DNA of 64,000 nt. It comes from Aspidapion aeneum. Its lineage: Eukaryota > Arthropoda > Insecta > Coleoptera > Brentidae. Location: positions 27,666,602 through 27,730,601 of the forward strand of contig OY755039.1 in NCBI GenBank assembly GCA_963576565.1. Reading direction: 5' to 3'. Numbering within the stretch: position 1 is the stretch's first letter; each line of letters begins with the position of its first letter. A program made the position numbers and the translations under genes. Below, piece after piece: positions 1 through 9,870 of the stretch. Below the pieces are notes generated by a model. It had not been told where the DNA came from. It searched no databases and saw only the letters and a list, made by a program, of their open reading frames with translations.

Positions 1-294
1 CGATTAGCCACAAAAACTTCTTTGATTTTTTTATAAGTTTGATGATACCTACATATCTTGCTTGAAAAATTTAGAAAGAGAATTAAAAAATTAGTTTTTT
101 GTTTAATAAAAAATATGTTTATTATGTGATGCCTCATTTGAAAGGCTGTTCAAAGGCTTTTTAAATTAGCGTTAAATATCACTACCCTGGTGTGGGTGGT
201 TCTTGACATACCTTAATTTTTGTTAGTACATGTTTGGCCAAAAAAAACTCTTTATCAGTAGAATGAATGTTCCAAAACTACCAAAATCGATGAA
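1..294. other. AT-rich sequence, nothing recognised
   Basis: I see no coding frame, RNA gene or repeat structure that can be supported here. Short open frames on the minus strand run into the repeat that follows and lack any family signature. Confidence 0.5.
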
Positions 295-912
295 AGGGTC
301 CATCCATCGACGTAAATGACAAAAACAAAATCGTCCAAGACCATAAATGAAAATGGTATAACAGTCCAATGGCAAAAACGGAATTCTTAATAAGCGGAGA
401 TTATACAAAAACAAAACAAGAGCAAAATAGGTCTCATAAAAGTTTGGCGGCAAATTTAAATCGGAAACAAATAATATTGTTGTCTTTGGACCCAAAAATA
501 CATAAAAAATTTAAAAAAAATGTCTGCTTAAGACCACACTGCAGAAGTGTAAACTTCAACAAGGCGAAATTAATAATACTGGCCCATAACATCTTCTGCA
601 AAGCGGACCGAACCGAACTCTTCTGTGTACTGGCTTTCATCTGCATTCTTCATCATATCGCTCGCTGAATGTTTGTCACAGTTAGTCGACTCGAGCCGAT
701 TTCACCCGAATGAGCGTTACATAGCCGAGCCTGACGGCTCAGTTGAATTCACTACCCACAAAAACTGCCAAACGCGCCTAAAGAAGTTTACACTTCAATA
801 AAGTCTGTTCTTTTCCTTTAATTAGCACCCCTGTCCTTCTTTTGAGATGCCTAAATCGATGTTAACTGTACCGAACCGAACCTTTTGGCCAATCAATTGC
901 AGATGAATCGTA
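295..912 (+). repeat. Dispersed repeat family A, copy 1
   Basis: The stretch from the CCATCGACGTAAATGAC block through the ATGGTATAACAGTCCAATG block and the ATTTAAATCGG block is found again in the same order at about 10312-10790. The last part (TTTCCTTTAATTAGC followed by ATCGATGTTAAC) recurs at both 10706-10760 and 60810-60870. It is therefore a dispersed, internally variable repeat. No protein domain is visible; the open frames at 223-668 on both strands do not match between copies. GGTTCGG-type pentamer repeats (ACCGAACCGAACC) lie inside it near 604 and 870. Its class is unknown to me. Confidence 0.6.
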
Positions 913-997
913 ATTATAAAGACTTCTCTCGTGTTATAACGAGTGAATATGCAGGAATCTGGTTCCGGTTTTTTTATGGTAACTATCTGCTTCATAG

Positions 998-1047
998 TGT
1001 GAAAAGAAAATCCAAAGTTCCTTCACAACAAATTTTTAATTATTTAA
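998..1047 (+). repeat. Inverted terminal repeat of PLE copy 1, left
   Basis: About 50 bp, starting CTTCATAGTGTGAAAAG, is the near-exact reverse complement of 2688-2737. PLEs often carry terminal pseudo-LTRs in direct or inverted arrangement, and this fits that pattern. Confidence 0.75.
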
Positions 1048-1064
1048 ATTTTTAGGTTATAATT

Positions 1065-1102
1065 CCCAACTAGTTTCGAACATACAAGTTCATCTTCAGG
1101 GG
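1065..1102 (-). other. Hammerhead-ribozyme-like motif, PLE left terminal region
   Basis: Read on the minus strand, this has CCC, then CTGAAGA (fits the CUGANGA core), a GAAC/GUUC stem with a 6-nt loop, GAAA, an ACTAGT minimal stem III, then U and GGG, which can pair with the opening CCC. One extra U sits between the core and stem II. Hammerhead ribozymes are known in PLE termini. Activity here is inference, and the extra U may weaken it. Confidence 0.4.
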
Positions 1103-1318
1103 ACAATAAAGATGGAAAATATAACAATAAAGAGAATATTTGTAGCAGATATTACATTACATAAAAGTTGGGTAGATTTACCATAACGTGAAGATCACAT
1201 ACAAATGCCAGACTCCAACAATTTCTTAACATTACAAAACATTAAACAATAAAAATATTTATAAAAGGTACATCAAAACCACTTAAAACTTACGCTAAAT
1301 TAAAAATTACAACAATAT

Positions 1319-2514
1319 TTGTTAAAAATTAATCAATTACAAACTGATGATACACTTCACGAGAGAAAAAAGTTATCGGTGGAGGGGGTGATGGATCTTC
1401 TGGAGCTCTGTCTCCGTAACTCTTACTTTCATGTGAAAGATAAGTTTTACGCGCAAAATGATGGACTCCCAATGGGTTCATCTCTTTCGCCATTGGTAGC
1501 AAACATCTACATGGAGTGGTTCGAGTACCATGCGATCAACACAGCAAGAGTCAAACGAAAACTATGGCTACGATACATGGATGACACATTTAATATATGG
1601 CCGGAAAATTATGACGAACTACAGAATTTTCTACACCATTTAAACGGTATTCGACCAACAATCAAGTGCACCATGGAAATTGAAAAAGATTCGGCCTTAC
1701 CTTTTTTGGATGTTCTTGTCAAACGATTAGGCAGAAACATTCAAACCACTGTATATAGGAAACCTACACACACGGAACAGTACCTAAATTTTAAGTCTAA
1801 TCATTCTGTTGCAACAAAACAAGGAGTTATAAGAAGTTTGTATTTAAGAGCCGTAAATATTTGTAGTAATAATGAAGAATTAACCATTGAAATTAACAAC
1901 ATTAAAAAGGACTTACAACAGAATGGTTATTCCGAGAAATTAATAAACTCAACGATATTTAAAATTAAAAACAAACTAAATGTACCAAATTCTAAAAATA
2001 ATAATCCGTTAGGTGTTATTAACATTCCATATGTTCAAGGGATTTTAGAAAACATAAGACGAATAGCTAAACACTATAATATAAAAACAGTATTTTCTTC
2101 GGGAAATACGATAAGAAGTTTTGTAACTAAAACAAAACCAGACAATCCCTCAAATAATAAGGAATGTATTTACCAAATCCCGTGTGAGTGTGGTAAATCA
2201 TATGTAGGTGAAACAAAACGTCCTCTTCAGGTTAGAGTAAATGAACATCTAAAAAGTACCCAATTAGGGGATATTTAAAAATCCGGTTTAGCAGATCATG
2301 CATGGTCAAATGATCACAGGATTCAGTGGTCAGAAGCTAAAGTTTTACATAAGGAGTCGCATTGGCGAAAACGAAAGTTTATTGAAGCTGCGTTTATAAT
2401 GCAGAATAAAGAAGTTTTCAGTCAACCAAGCACGGACATACCAAACATATGGAAACCACTCCTTAAGGAAAACAGGCGTCTTAGGATTAAAAAGGGGGCG
2501 GGCCGTCACACCTG
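1319..2514 (+). pseudogene. Penelope-like RT-endonuclease, truncated with one stop
   Basis: The frame encodes the back half of a PLE reverse transcriptase with the catalytic LRYMDDTF motif around residue 85, the preceding GLPMGSSLSPLVANIYM block and the FLDVLV block. It then runs through a linker to the endonuclease, with CIYQIPCECGKSYVGET and the RPLQVRVNEH motif. A TAA at 2276-2278 interrupts the frame after GDI. The frame resumes immediately with KSGLADHAW and continues to the TGA at 2512-2514. The other copies have GAA at that codon, so the stop is a point mutation. The N-terminal RT portion is absent. The product would act at target-primed reverse transcription in the nucleus; this copy cannot. 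Confidence 0.88.
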
Positions 2515-2566
2515 ACTGCACACCAAGTAGTATAAGTAGTTGCCTTAAGACTGGATTGTTTAGTTT

Positions 2567-2611
2567 ACACTTGATAAGGGTTAGAGATACTTACTAACCG
2601 AAACGTCGTGT
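2567..2611 (+). other. Degenerate hammerhead-like motif, PLE 3' region
   Basis: ACAC, then a core-like TTGATAA, a GGTTAG/CTAACC stem with a 9-nt loop, GAAA, CGTC, then GTGT that pairs with the opening ACAC. This is the order of a type I hammerhead with a minimal stem III. The core departs from CUGANGA at two positions, including the catalytic G8, so self-cleavage is unlikely in this copy. The same stem is preserved in the copies near 14170, 17815 and 22540. Confidence 0.4.
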
Positions 2612-2687
2612 TTTAAAATAAATAAAGACAATGGAAGTCCGAAATTTTATTTATACACAATCATTGTCTACGAGTTTCAAACAAAGA

Positions 2688-2737
2688 GTTAAAAATTTGT
2701 TGTGAAGGAACTTTGGATTTTCTTTTCACACTATGAA
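2688..2737 (+). repeat. Inverted terminal repeat of PLE copy 1, right
   Basis: This is the reverse complement of 998-1047, starting TTAAAAATTTGTTGTG and ending at CACTATGAA. Confidence 0.75.
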
Positions 2738-3231
2738 TAGTAACCTTCACCCTGGAGAACTACAAAACCTTGAACTATCTGCTTATTGGTAGTTCTCTTT
2801 TTGTATTTTTAAGCCTAGTTATCAATAATATTTTGTAGTAAAAACTTATATAAATATAAATAAATTGATAAATAAAATGAACCAGATTAAATAAAAATTG
2901 ACGTGATCAAATATCGTATTTGTATTTTTATTTGTTGCTAAGCCAAATATAGAAAGTAATTTAGTTCAAACGTTTTTATAGTCAAACGCTTTGCAGGCTG
3001 GAGTTCGCAGGGCACCGCTGCACAAAACGTTTATCTCTTAATCAATTTACTGCTCGGCCAGAACGGGTTAATTTTCGCTTTTAATTAAAATCACCCTCGA
3101 TATATTTTATGGGTGGCGCACTAATTTATATTTATTGCTTTACGTTTTGTCTACATTTATTAACACCAAAATTTACTAACAAGATTATATACCACCCTCA
3201 TCGACACTTTAAATTTATATACCTAATAGTT
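2738..3231. other. Unassigned AT-rich spacer
   Basis: No coding frame with a recognisable motif and no repeat partner found inside the window. The small open frame at 3109-3312 crosses into the foldback arm and is not conserved between arms. Confidence 0.4.
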
Positions 3232-3544
3232 AAGGCAAGATTTCGGAAAATGCACTTTCAAGAAGCATTTTATATTACTTTTTGGCAAATGGTTGCATTT
3301 CGACCCCGCTGAATCCGAATATCCCTGTTGTCACCTCGAAATGTTGACAGGGGCTGATATATTCAAGATTGCGGCCAACATGGCGCCGAAATTTTAAATT
3401 GCCGCTGTAAAGCCCAAATTGACAGAGGTGTACATTCAAAATATATATCTATATAACTTTGAAAAAATATCATATTCGTTTTTTTTAATGGCTGCAATAA
3501 CCTCCAGACCCCCCAAAATCTGATAGTCTGAGATTTCTTCAAAT

Positions 3545-4330
3545 TTTCTTAAAAACTAGGCTTGTAAGAGTAAAATTTATAATAAACTTTATTGTAGACA
3601 ATAAAATTCCCTTTTTAGTTAGACTGATAACAAACTCTCTAGCGGCGTTCGTTAATTCAAGTAATTTCAAAAAGTTGAAAAAATACCCATGTTTTTTCCA
3701 AGATTTATTGGATTTAAAAAAAAACTAATATCTATATTGTATTATAGTCAATAAAATTTGCTTTAAAATAATGTGTAACATAATCGGATTGGTTTCATAA
3801 TTAAACCTTTAGGGGCATACGTAAATTAAATCAATTAAAAAAAAACAGAAAATAAACCACATTTGTTACAGGTTTTATATAATTTTCTCAGAAACTTACC
3901 TTAATATGAAAAAAATATGTACTATACTTTATTGTAGGAAGTGAAATTCCCTTTTAAAAAATATGAAACTCGGTGGGGTTTGACTTATAACAAACTCTCC
4001 AGCGACGACCGTAAATGGGGGTGATTAAAAAATACATGGTTTTTACACGATTTATTCAGTATTCTTAAAAACCAAACTCTTTATAAAAAAATGTATTTTA
4101 TCCGTCATGGATAATAAAATTTCGTTTCAAACGATATATAAGAAAGTGAAAGTTATTTCATAGTTACCGCTCCAGTGGTGTCCTTAATTTAAAGTAGTTA
4201 TTTAAAATCACCAAACTAATCAATTTTTTTACAGGTTTTATCCAATTTTTATAAAAAAACTAAGCTTCTTACGACAAAATGTCTTTCTAACTTTTCGGTA
4301 GACAATAAAATTTCCTTTTAAACCGTGTAT
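3545..4330 (+). repeat. ~175-bp tandem subrepeats in foldback arm L1
   Basis: About five degenerate units start near 3545, 3712, 3886, 4060 and 4236. Each runs from TTTTCTCAAAAACTAA, through TACTTTATTGTAGACAATA and AAATTCCCTTTTAAA, to a CTCCAGYGGCGTNCGTAAATT block and then ACAGGTTTTAT. The same unit order, inverted, makes up R2 and, partly, R1 and L2. Confidence 0.7.
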
Positions 4331-4339
4331 CACAAAATG

Positions 4340-5095
4340 TGATTTGTTTAAACGGAAATTTGTTCGAAAACGTTTTCTTCGAACGGAACTTTGTTCGAAA
4401 ACATTTTGTTCATTAAAAACAGCAAATATTTGACTAAGGGCTCTCTTTCTAACATATTTAAAAAAAAAAAACTCTCCTGACTTCTTTTGCGGGATCCTAG
4501 CGGGTATGAAACAAAACTAAACCGCACCGAACTGAACCTAATTGAAGTATCGGTTTAGTTCGGTTTGGTTTCACAACCTCTAGGATGCCGCGCCGGTTCG
4601 GTTCGGTTCGGTGGTTTCACACCCTCTAGGATCCCGCGAACGAAGTCAGGAAAGTTTTTTTTTTGAAAAAATATGTTAGAAAGTGTTTTCGAACAAATTT
4701 CCGTTTAAGCAAATTTTTTTTTGAACAAATTTCTGTTCGAACAAAATTTTTTCGAAGAAATGTTTTTTCAAACAAGTTTTCGTTCGAACAAAATGTTTTT
4801 AAACAAATTTTCCTTCGAACAAAATGTTTTCGAACAAAATGTTTTCGAACAAATTTCCGTTCGAACAAAATGTTTTCAAAGAAATTTCCATTCGAAGAAA
4901 ATGTTTTCGAATCAATTTCCGTTCGACAAAACTGTTTTCGAACAAATTTCCGTTCGAAGAAACTGTTTTCGAATAAATTTCCGTTCGAAGAAACTGTTTT
5001 CGAACAAATTTCCGTTTGAAGAAACTGTTTTCGAACAAATTTCCATTCGAAGAAAATGTTTTCGAACAACGTGTTTTCGAACAAAGTTCCGCGAC
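4340..5095. repeat. Short word array (CGAACAAA/GTTTT) with palindromic centre
   Basis: Alternating 15-16-nt words, CGAACAAAATGTTTT and CGAACAAATTTCCGTT, repeat about 25 times from 4690 to 5095. A short inverted block sits at 4345-4410. The long open frames on both strands here (for example the 211-codon minus frame, rich in FVRK/FENS repeats) are produced by the array and are not genes. Confidence 0.85.
4434..4690. repeat. Core palindrome GGGATCCTAG...CCGAACC, locus 1
   Basis: Left half: GACTAAGGGCTCTCTTTC, an A-run, CTGACTTCTTTTGCGGGATC and an ACCGAAC-rich segment. Right half: GGTTCGGTTCGGTTCGG, CACACCCTCTAGGATCCC, then GAAGTCAGG and a T-run. The same core is seen at 5935-6060 (right half), 24665-24935 (complete) and 41096-41190 (left half). 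Confidence 0.75.
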
Positions 5096-5099
5096 CCCT

Positions 5100-5690
5100 A
5101 TTTGTAAGATAGATTAAGTTAGAAAGTATTTTTTTTCTAAGAAGCTTATTTTTATTTAAAAATACATAAAATATGTAACAAAAATTGATTATTTTGCTTA
5201 TTCTTGAAAATGTATTTTTATAAGTACGCCACTGAACACTTTTTTGTGACGCAAACCCCACATTATATTACAGCTTTTTAAAGGAAATTATATTTTCTAC
5301 AATAAAGTATATTACATATTTTTTCCCAAGAAGTGTAATTTTTGAGAAAATTTTATAAAACCTATACCAATTTACGGACGCCACTGAAGAGCTACTTGCT
5401 TTTCCTAACCTTATCGACCCATACATCGTTGGAAAGGAAATTTTTTTCTACACAAAAAACTGTTCTTTGCAATTTTCGATAAAAAAGGTTAGGTTTCGAG
5501 AAAATTGAATAAAACAAAAAAAAAACAGGTTTTTGTGGGTTTTGGGGGGATTCTCTCCGTCCCTGTCGATATTTCAAGTTGGCAATAGGAATACTCGGAT
5601 TCAAAGGGGTCGAATTAGGGGGTAGTCTGTTGCCAAAAAGTAATATGATTTGCTTCTAGATCGAAAACGGAGAGCCTTTTTTTAATTTTT
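5100..5690 (-). repeat. Foldback arm R1
   Basis: This is the reverse complement of 6556-7250. Shared blocks include CTACACAAAAAACTGTTCTT, the GGACGCCACTGAAGAGC unit boundary and TTACTTTTTGGCAA near the outer end. The minus-strand open frame at 5392-5604 is a chance frame in the arm. Confidence 0.75.
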
Positions 5691-5934
5691 TGCTCTAACT
5701 AAAAAGGGTGATGACTTTAAATGAAACAAGTCAGCTGGGTTTTTTTACTAGATTTCTTTTGACGCAAAAAAAATTGATCAGTCCCCCAGGAAGTTTAGTT
5801 TAAAAATAGAAAAAAGAAAATTTGTACTAACACACAAAGTGTATGTGCTTGACTCTCATGTGCTAGAAAGAGATAAAGTGTAGAGGGATTTGTTTCTGGT
5901 TAGTTTTCTAGCCTAGTAAATGTAACATCTCCAA

Positions 5935-6060
5935 ACGTCGTTTCTGTTTGTTTCACGTTTCGAAAAAATGTTTCGGTTTGGTTCGAGTTGGTTTCACACC
6001 TTCTAGGATCCCGGGAAAGAAGTACGGGAAGTTTTTTTTAATATGTTATAAAAAGAGATC
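5935..6060 (+). repeat. Half copy of the core palindrome, locus 2
   Basis: Only the right half is present: GGTTTGGTTCGAGTTGG, CACACCTTCTAGGATCCCGG, GAAAGAAGTACGGGAAG and a T-run. It lies close to the axis of the giant palindrome. Confidence 0.65.
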
Positions 6061-6064
6061 CCGA

Positions 6065-6300
6065 GAGAGATCCGAACTGTTGCTGTTTTCAATGACGCTT
6101 TTTTAAATGTCGCTGTTTTTATTAGATGTAGCTCTTTTGAATATCGCTGTTTTGATATGACACTGTTTTAATGGTCCCTGTTTTCAATGTCGGTGTTTTG
6201 ATAGGAAGCTTTTTTAAACTGTCGCCCTTTTGATATGTCGCTGTTATAATATGTCGTTTTAAATGTCGCTCTTTTGAACTAAAGCCATTTTAATCTATCA
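6065..6300 (+). repeat. Word array TGTCGCTGTTTTGATA
   Basis: About 14 degenerate words of 14-17 nt with the frame TGTCGCTGTTTT plus a variable GATA/AATA. It follows directly on the half core palindrome. No protein frame. Confidence 0.7.
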
Positions 6301-6555
6301 ACCTCCAACTGGGGTAGCTTTGATCTCTTTATTTTATTTATTTATTTAGTTTATTTTATATAGGGGGTCAAGAGATACTTTGTTCGAAAGGTTTTTTAAA
6401 TTCCTTTATAACATTGATATTAATTTATTTATCAGTTTTTGAGTTATTTGCATTGAAAAAATGTAAACTAATTATTTTAAATGCAAATGTCTTAAAAATA
6501 GGTTAGTACAATTTTTATTTTGGCAACGTTGCATCCTTAGTCAGAGCATATTATT
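6301..6555. other. AT-rich spacer between inner arms
   Basis: No coding or repeat signal that I can support, apart from simple TTTA runs near 6335. Confidence 0.4.
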
Positions 6556-7250
6556 TTAAAAGGCTTTCCGTTTTTCGGTCTAGAAGCAAATCATATTACT
6601 TTTTGGCAACAGACCATTTCCCCCTAATTTGACCCCGCTGAATCCGAATATCTCTGTTGCCAACTCGAAAATCGACAGGGACGAAACCCCCCCCCCCCCC
6701 CCCCAAACCCCCAAAAACCTGTTTTTTTTCAGTTTTATGCAATTTTCTCGAAAACTAACCTTTTTATCAAAAATTGCAAAGAAAAGTTTTTTGTGGAGAA
6801 TAAAATTCCCTTTACAACGATGTATTGTTCAATAAGATTAGAAAAAGAAAGTAGCTCTTCAGTGGCGTACGTAAATTGGGTTTATTTAGAAAAAACATGT
6901 TTATTATAGGTTTTTCAAAATTTTCTCAAAAACTACACTTTTTAGGAAAAAATATGTAGTATACTTTATTGTAGAACATAACATTTTCTTTTAAAAACTT
7001 TATTAAAATGTCGGGTTGTTGCCATATTTAAGGTTTCAGGGGCATACTAATATAAACTTATTTTCAAAAATAACTGAAATAATCAGTTTCTCTTGCATGT
7101 TTAAATATCTTTTCTAACTAAGATTTTCAGAAAAAAATGTGCCTTTATTCTTTATTGAGGATAAGACAATTTCTTTTTAAATGATATATTACAAAGTGAG
7201 GTTAATGTTATGATAAATACTTCAAAAAGGTTCGTAATTTATACCTACTA
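6556..7250 (+). repeat. Foldback arm L2
   Basis: Same orientation as L1 and the reverse complement of R1. It contains a run of 18 or so C at about 6687-6704 replacing the mixed sequence seen in other arms, and then the ~175-bp subrepeats. Confidence 0.7.
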
Positions 7251-7539
7251 AAATAAAATGTTTCCAAATTAAAATAAACTGTTTTTTGATTAGATTAGAT
7301 ATTTTGATTTATCTAAATAAGTTCTTTAAAGCAAAAAAACACCGGTGGTTATAAGGGGTGGGGGCAGAGGGGCCATGGCTCCCCCTAAGCAATATTTTTG
7401 TGCAGAAAGTAACAGTAGTAACTTTGACACAGGTGTTTTTGGTTATTTTTTTAAGCATATGGAACTAAAAATAAAGTGGTGAATCTTATGCAACGGTTTG
7501 GAGGGGGGGGGGGGGGGCATAATCATAATTAGGTACTCA

Positions 7540-7640
7540 TACTTTCGACCTTTTGAACTTTCGACCTTTTGTTTTTTTGATCTTTTGTACTTTCGACCTT
7601 TTGTACTTTCGACCTTTTGTATTTTCAACCTTTTATTCGC
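7540..7640 (+). repeat. Word array CTTTCGACCTTTTGTA
   Basis: Six to seven copies of a 16-nt word CTTTCGACCTTTTGTA with single changes. A run of G (about 14) precedes it at 7504-7517. Confidence 0.75.
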
Positions 7641-7678
7641 CGCTCTTTATTATCCACCGAAAAGCTAATAAGACACAA

Positions 7679-7716
7679 ATGCAGGCCGCGGTGTCTCAAT
7701 ACACCGCGGCCTGCAT
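7679..7716. repeat. Perfect 16-bp-arm hairpin
   Basis: ATGCAGGCCGCGGTGT, a 6-nt loop CTCAAT, and the exact reverse complement. It is GC-rich in an AT-rich setting and sits just upstream of the SINE copy. A related single-arm sequence lies before the SINE at 31741. Confidence 0.9.
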
Positions 7717-7720
7717 AGGT

Positions 7721-7915
7721 AGAAGTTTTCCGAAAAATTTATGTATGGCTTCGGTAGTTCAGTGGTGAAATGTTTGCCTAGATAGCAAGAGGTCCCGGGT
7801 TCGATCCCCGGATGGAGCAAAAAACTTTTTTCTTATTTTTCTTTCTTTAATTTTCACTTGATGTTTATAGTTTTAGGTCCTTGCATTATTTGCAAGTTGG
7901 TATTTAATAAGTGTT
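7721..7915 (+). mobile_element. tRNA-derived SINE, copy A
   Basis: A tRNA-like head at 7748-7819 has box A-like TAGTTCAGTGGT and a perfect box B-like GGGTTCGATCCCC. Its acceptor stem is imperfect (GCTTCGG against ATGGAGC). A shared tail follows: a T-rich stretch, then TTTATAGTTTTAGGTCCTT and GGTATTTAA. Head and tail recur at 31430 and 31750. The upstream TTTTCCGAAAA block is also shared, so the mobile unit begins before the tRNA head. As a tRNA it is degenerate. Confidence 0.75.
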
Positions 7916-7919
7916 TTCA

Positions 7920-8626
7920 TGTTAAGCTTATTTTTGAGAAAATTAGATAAAACGTGTAACAAAAATGGTTTATTTTCTGTTTTTTCAAAATTAATTTAAT
8001 TTACGGATGCCCCTGAACTTTTATTTATAAAACCGATTTAATCATGTTATACGTCATTTTGAAGGAAATTTTATTGAGTATACCGAAATGGAATACATGG
8101 TTTTCTGTAGATATTAGTTGTTTAAAAAATTAAATAAATCTTGGAAAAAACATAGGTATTTTTTCAACTTTTTTTAATTACTTCAATTAACGGACGCCGC
8201 TGGAGAGCTTGTTATTAGTCTAACTTTATTAAGTTATACCATGAAGGGAATTTTATTGTCTACAATAAAGTATAATATACATTTTTCTCTTAGAAGCTTA
8301 GTTTTTAAGAAAATTTGAAAAAACCTCAAACTTTCAGATTTTGGAGGTTTTTGAAGCCATTAAAAAAAATATATGTTATTATTTTTTAGTTATACAAATA
8401 TATATTTTAAATGTACACCTGTGACAATTTGGGCTTTCCAGCGGCAATTTAAAATTCCGCCGCCATTTTGGCCGCCATCTTGAATATCTCAGCCCCTGTC
8501 AATATTTCGAGTTGGCAACAGGGATATTCGGATTCAGCGGGGTCAAAATAGGGGGAATTGCCCATTTGCCAAAAAGTAATATAAAATGCTTTTAGAAAGT
8601 GGATTTTCCCGAATCTTGCCTGAACT
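7920..8626 (-). repeat. Foldback arm R2
   Basis: Reverse complement of L1 over its full outer ~600 bp, including the GGCGGCCAAAATGGCGG-like block and the GTGTACATT block. The unit boundary GGACGCCGCTGGAGAGC is well kept. The small plus-strand frame at 8586-8786 begins inside the arm end and is not a credible gene. Confidence 0.75.
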
Positions 8627-9212
8627 ACCTCTCTTATGGCACCGGTCGGGTCTCAGGAGAAACCCAATACATGCAAAACGAATACTGCTTTGCGAAGCTT
8701 CATCAACAAAGCGTCATAGGCCGTGCTTTCCTCGCAAACGAATGGCATTTTTAAAAGAAGAGACTGTACCACCACCAAAATTGTGATGAGAAGAATTATC
8801 TTGCTTCTAAAGGCAAATATATAGTATTTTAACCACTGATGAATTAATTGAAGACACAAGTGGATAAAGGCACCCTGTCACAAAATATTTATTCAAAGAA
8901 AAATGGGTTTTAAGATTTTCAATTGGAACTTTTTTGCTAATGTAATTTTGGGCATTTACTAAAAGTGTTTTTTTGAAATCTAATTCAACATTTTTTTTGC
9001 CTATTTGTCTATTTAAAAAAACCTTTATATTTTAGGAGAAATTTGTACTTTAAGTGGACATGAAAAACTCACAAAACTGTGTTGAAAGTAAATGGAAAAA
9101 GGTGTTATGTACTCAAAAATATGCATTTTTATTGAAAAAGTAACAAAATCTAAAAGAAAGTCTAATGAAACTAATTGGTTCTTCTTTTTTGCTTAGGATT
9201 TTTTACGTTTTC

Positions 9213-9458
9213 TTAAAAAAAAAATTTATAGAACCATTTGTACTCTTCCTTAACATATTTCAACTGTTCACGCAAGTTACCCGATTTTTTGGCAGTAAGA
9301 CCTCCTCTTTTCTCTGTAATTCTTTGTAGTGTAATATTGTCCTCCTTGCGAATTACCACTTCCTTTTTTAACAGATCGACTTTATGGAATGGTGAGTATT
9401 CATCATAATTTTTTTTGTATAAATAGCTGCCAAACTGGTCAACTCTAATCCACATCAC
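9213..9458 (-). pseudogene. C-terminal fragment of a transposon-encoded protein
   Basis: The 81-residue frame has the order W-x-R-V-D-Q-F-G, then SPFHKVDLLKK, then a basic spacer, then a short terminal EYKWFYKF. From memory this layout (aromatic patch, PF-x-x-VDLL, basic stretch, terminal F-Y) resembles the C-terminus of uncharacterised TE-associated proteins in insects. I cannot name the family. No upstream catalytic domain survives. Confidence 0.4.
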
Positions 9459-9483
9459 ACAAAACTGACTTTTTTACCAAGCT

Positions 9484-9870
9484 CCTGGGAGTTCTTCAAA
9501 GTTATAGAAATAATTTTCCATATCGACAGGAGCACAATTTTTCTTACTCTAGGAAAAATTTTATCCATTGTTTTTTATCCATTCATCACCTGAATATTTT
9601 TAACAAAGGTATCGTAAAAAAAGGACTTCACCAAGCTTGTTATTATTTTTATTCAAAATGTGCAGCTTTCCTGGAAGTTCTTCAAAGTTATAGAAATAAT
9701 TTTCCAAATTGAGAGAAGCACAGTTTTTCCTTTTACACCGACCATTGGATAAAGATGTCATGTTACCTTGACACTTTTATTCATTGTTTGAAGAAAAAAA
9801 TATGGTACATAGCACCTTGATCACTGAATATTCAGCTTTTTAACAAAGGTATCGTAAAAAAGGACTTGCA
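9484..9870 (+). repeat. Two direct copies of a ~190-240-bp unit
   Basis: GAGTTCTTCAAAGTTATAG at ~9488 recurs, with one change, at ~9675. AACAAAGGTATCGTAAAAAA at ~9601 recurs at ~9842. The spacing difference shows a later insertion in the second copy. Confidence 0.7.

Larger units (their letters stand above)
998..2737 (+). mobile_element. Penelope-like element copy 1, 5'-truncated
   Basis: This element carries a reverse transcriptase joined to a GIY-YIG-type endonuclease, the diagnostic layout of Penelope-like elements (PLEs). A 50-bp sequence at 998-1047 reappears in inverted orientation at 2688-2737 and bounds the unit. The coding part begins only at about 1319, in the middle of the RT domain, so the N-terminal half is missing compared with the copy at 20757. 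The 3' part contains the conserved GAAACGTCGTG block and an AATAAATAAAGACAATG tail shared by all four copies in the window. It is non-autonomous now. Confidence 0.85.
3232..8626. mobile_element. Giant inverted duplication of foldback-like units
   Basis: Four arms are visible: L1 (3232-4330), R1 (5100-5690), L2 (6556-7250) and R2 (7920-8626). L1 and L2 read outward-to-inward on the plus strand; R1 and R2 are their reverse complements. L1 matches R2 best (GCATTTTATATTACTTTTTG at the outer end) and R1 matches L2 best (GCAAATCATATTAC at the outer end). The whole is therefore a large palindrome with its axis near 5930-6120, and each half is itself foldback-shaped. All four arms share the GACCCCGCTGAATCCGAATA block and TTACTTTTTGGCAA. 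Arms are built from ~175-bp subrepeats, as in foldback elements. No transposase frame is present, so it would need help in trans. The family name is unknown. Confidence 0.75.

Noticed and set aside
4626..5261. 211-codon minus-strand open frame and overlapping plus-strand frames
   Set aside because: They are produced by the 15-16-nt tandem words; several frames on both strands stay open for the same reason, and the residues simply repeat.
7748..7819. Functional tRNA gene
   Set aside because: Acceptor stem has a mismatch and wobbles, the loop would give a serine-type anticodon without the long variable arm, and the same head-plus-tail unit recurs as a SINE.
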